Shown one piece after another: positions 5,471 to 5,506 of a stretch of 5,506 nt of DNA. Position 1 is the stretch's first letter, and the number at the start of each line of letters is the position of its first letter. Source of the stretch: Boseongicola sp. (GTDB taxonomy: Bacteria; Pseudomonadota; Alphaproteobacteria; Rhodobacterales; Rhodobacteraceae); contig JABDPD010000381.1 in the NCBI GenBank assembly GCA_013042895.1, forward strand, positions 1-5,506, written 5' to 3'. The translations under genes were made by a program, and so were the position numbers. The notes beneath the pieces were generated by a model. The model was not told the DNA's origin and did not search any database. It worked only from the letters and a program-made list of their open reading frames with translations.

Positions 5471-5506
5471 ATTCTCGAAATCTAGTCTTTTAGGCCAGCT
5501 TTGCGC

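Noticed and set aside
1..5506. CRISPR array, insertion sequence or rRNA
   Set aside because: No regularly spaced direct repeats, transposase-like frames, terminal inverted repeats or rRNA segments were seen.

Overview
The window looks like chromosomal DNA from an alphaproteobacterium, most likely a marine Rhodobacteraceae (Roseobacter-group) strain. I infer this from the moderately GC-rich coding style, the tRNA-Trp / secE / nusG neighbourhood, and a Hint_2-type Hint protein of the kind common in that family. No database search was possible.

Layout, left to right. A strong intrinsic terminator (21-56) ends nusG, which lies on the minus strand (85-618). A 182-base divergent region (619-800) holds the nusG ribosome-binding site, two hairpins (one resembling a terminator), a good minus-strand sigma70-type promoter and a small palindrome. 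Next is a plus-strand NAD(P)-dependent sugar-epimerase-like SDR gene (801-1778). It ends only 4 bases from the stop codon of secE (1783-1974, minus). secE has its own promoter at 2003-2031. Further right on the minus strand are an HlyC-type toxin-activating lysine acyltransferase (2101-2574) and a Hint-domain protein with a VCBS/cadherin-like N-terminus (2571-3530). These two overlap by 4 bases (ATGA). Then comes tRNA-Trp(CCA) (3603-3678) with a likely promoter, and finally, divergently, a 552-residue TPR protein (3812-5470). The last 36 bases hold nothing I can identify.

How it fits together. tRNA-Trp, secE and nusG are usually close together on one strand in alphaproteobacteria. Here the block is interrupted twice. 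A Hint/HlyC pair sits between tRNA-Trp and secE, and an oppositely oriented SDR gene sits between secE and nusG. The sequence appears to compensate with separate promoters for secE and nusG and a private nusG terminator. The most interesting candidate system is the translationally coupled Hint protein and HlyC-like acyltransferase: a fatty-acylating enzyme beside a putative self-processing protein with no RTX repeats, which suggests the Hint protein may be the acylation substrate. The second is the nusG leader, where a terminator-like hairpin would form almost at the 5' end of the transcript.
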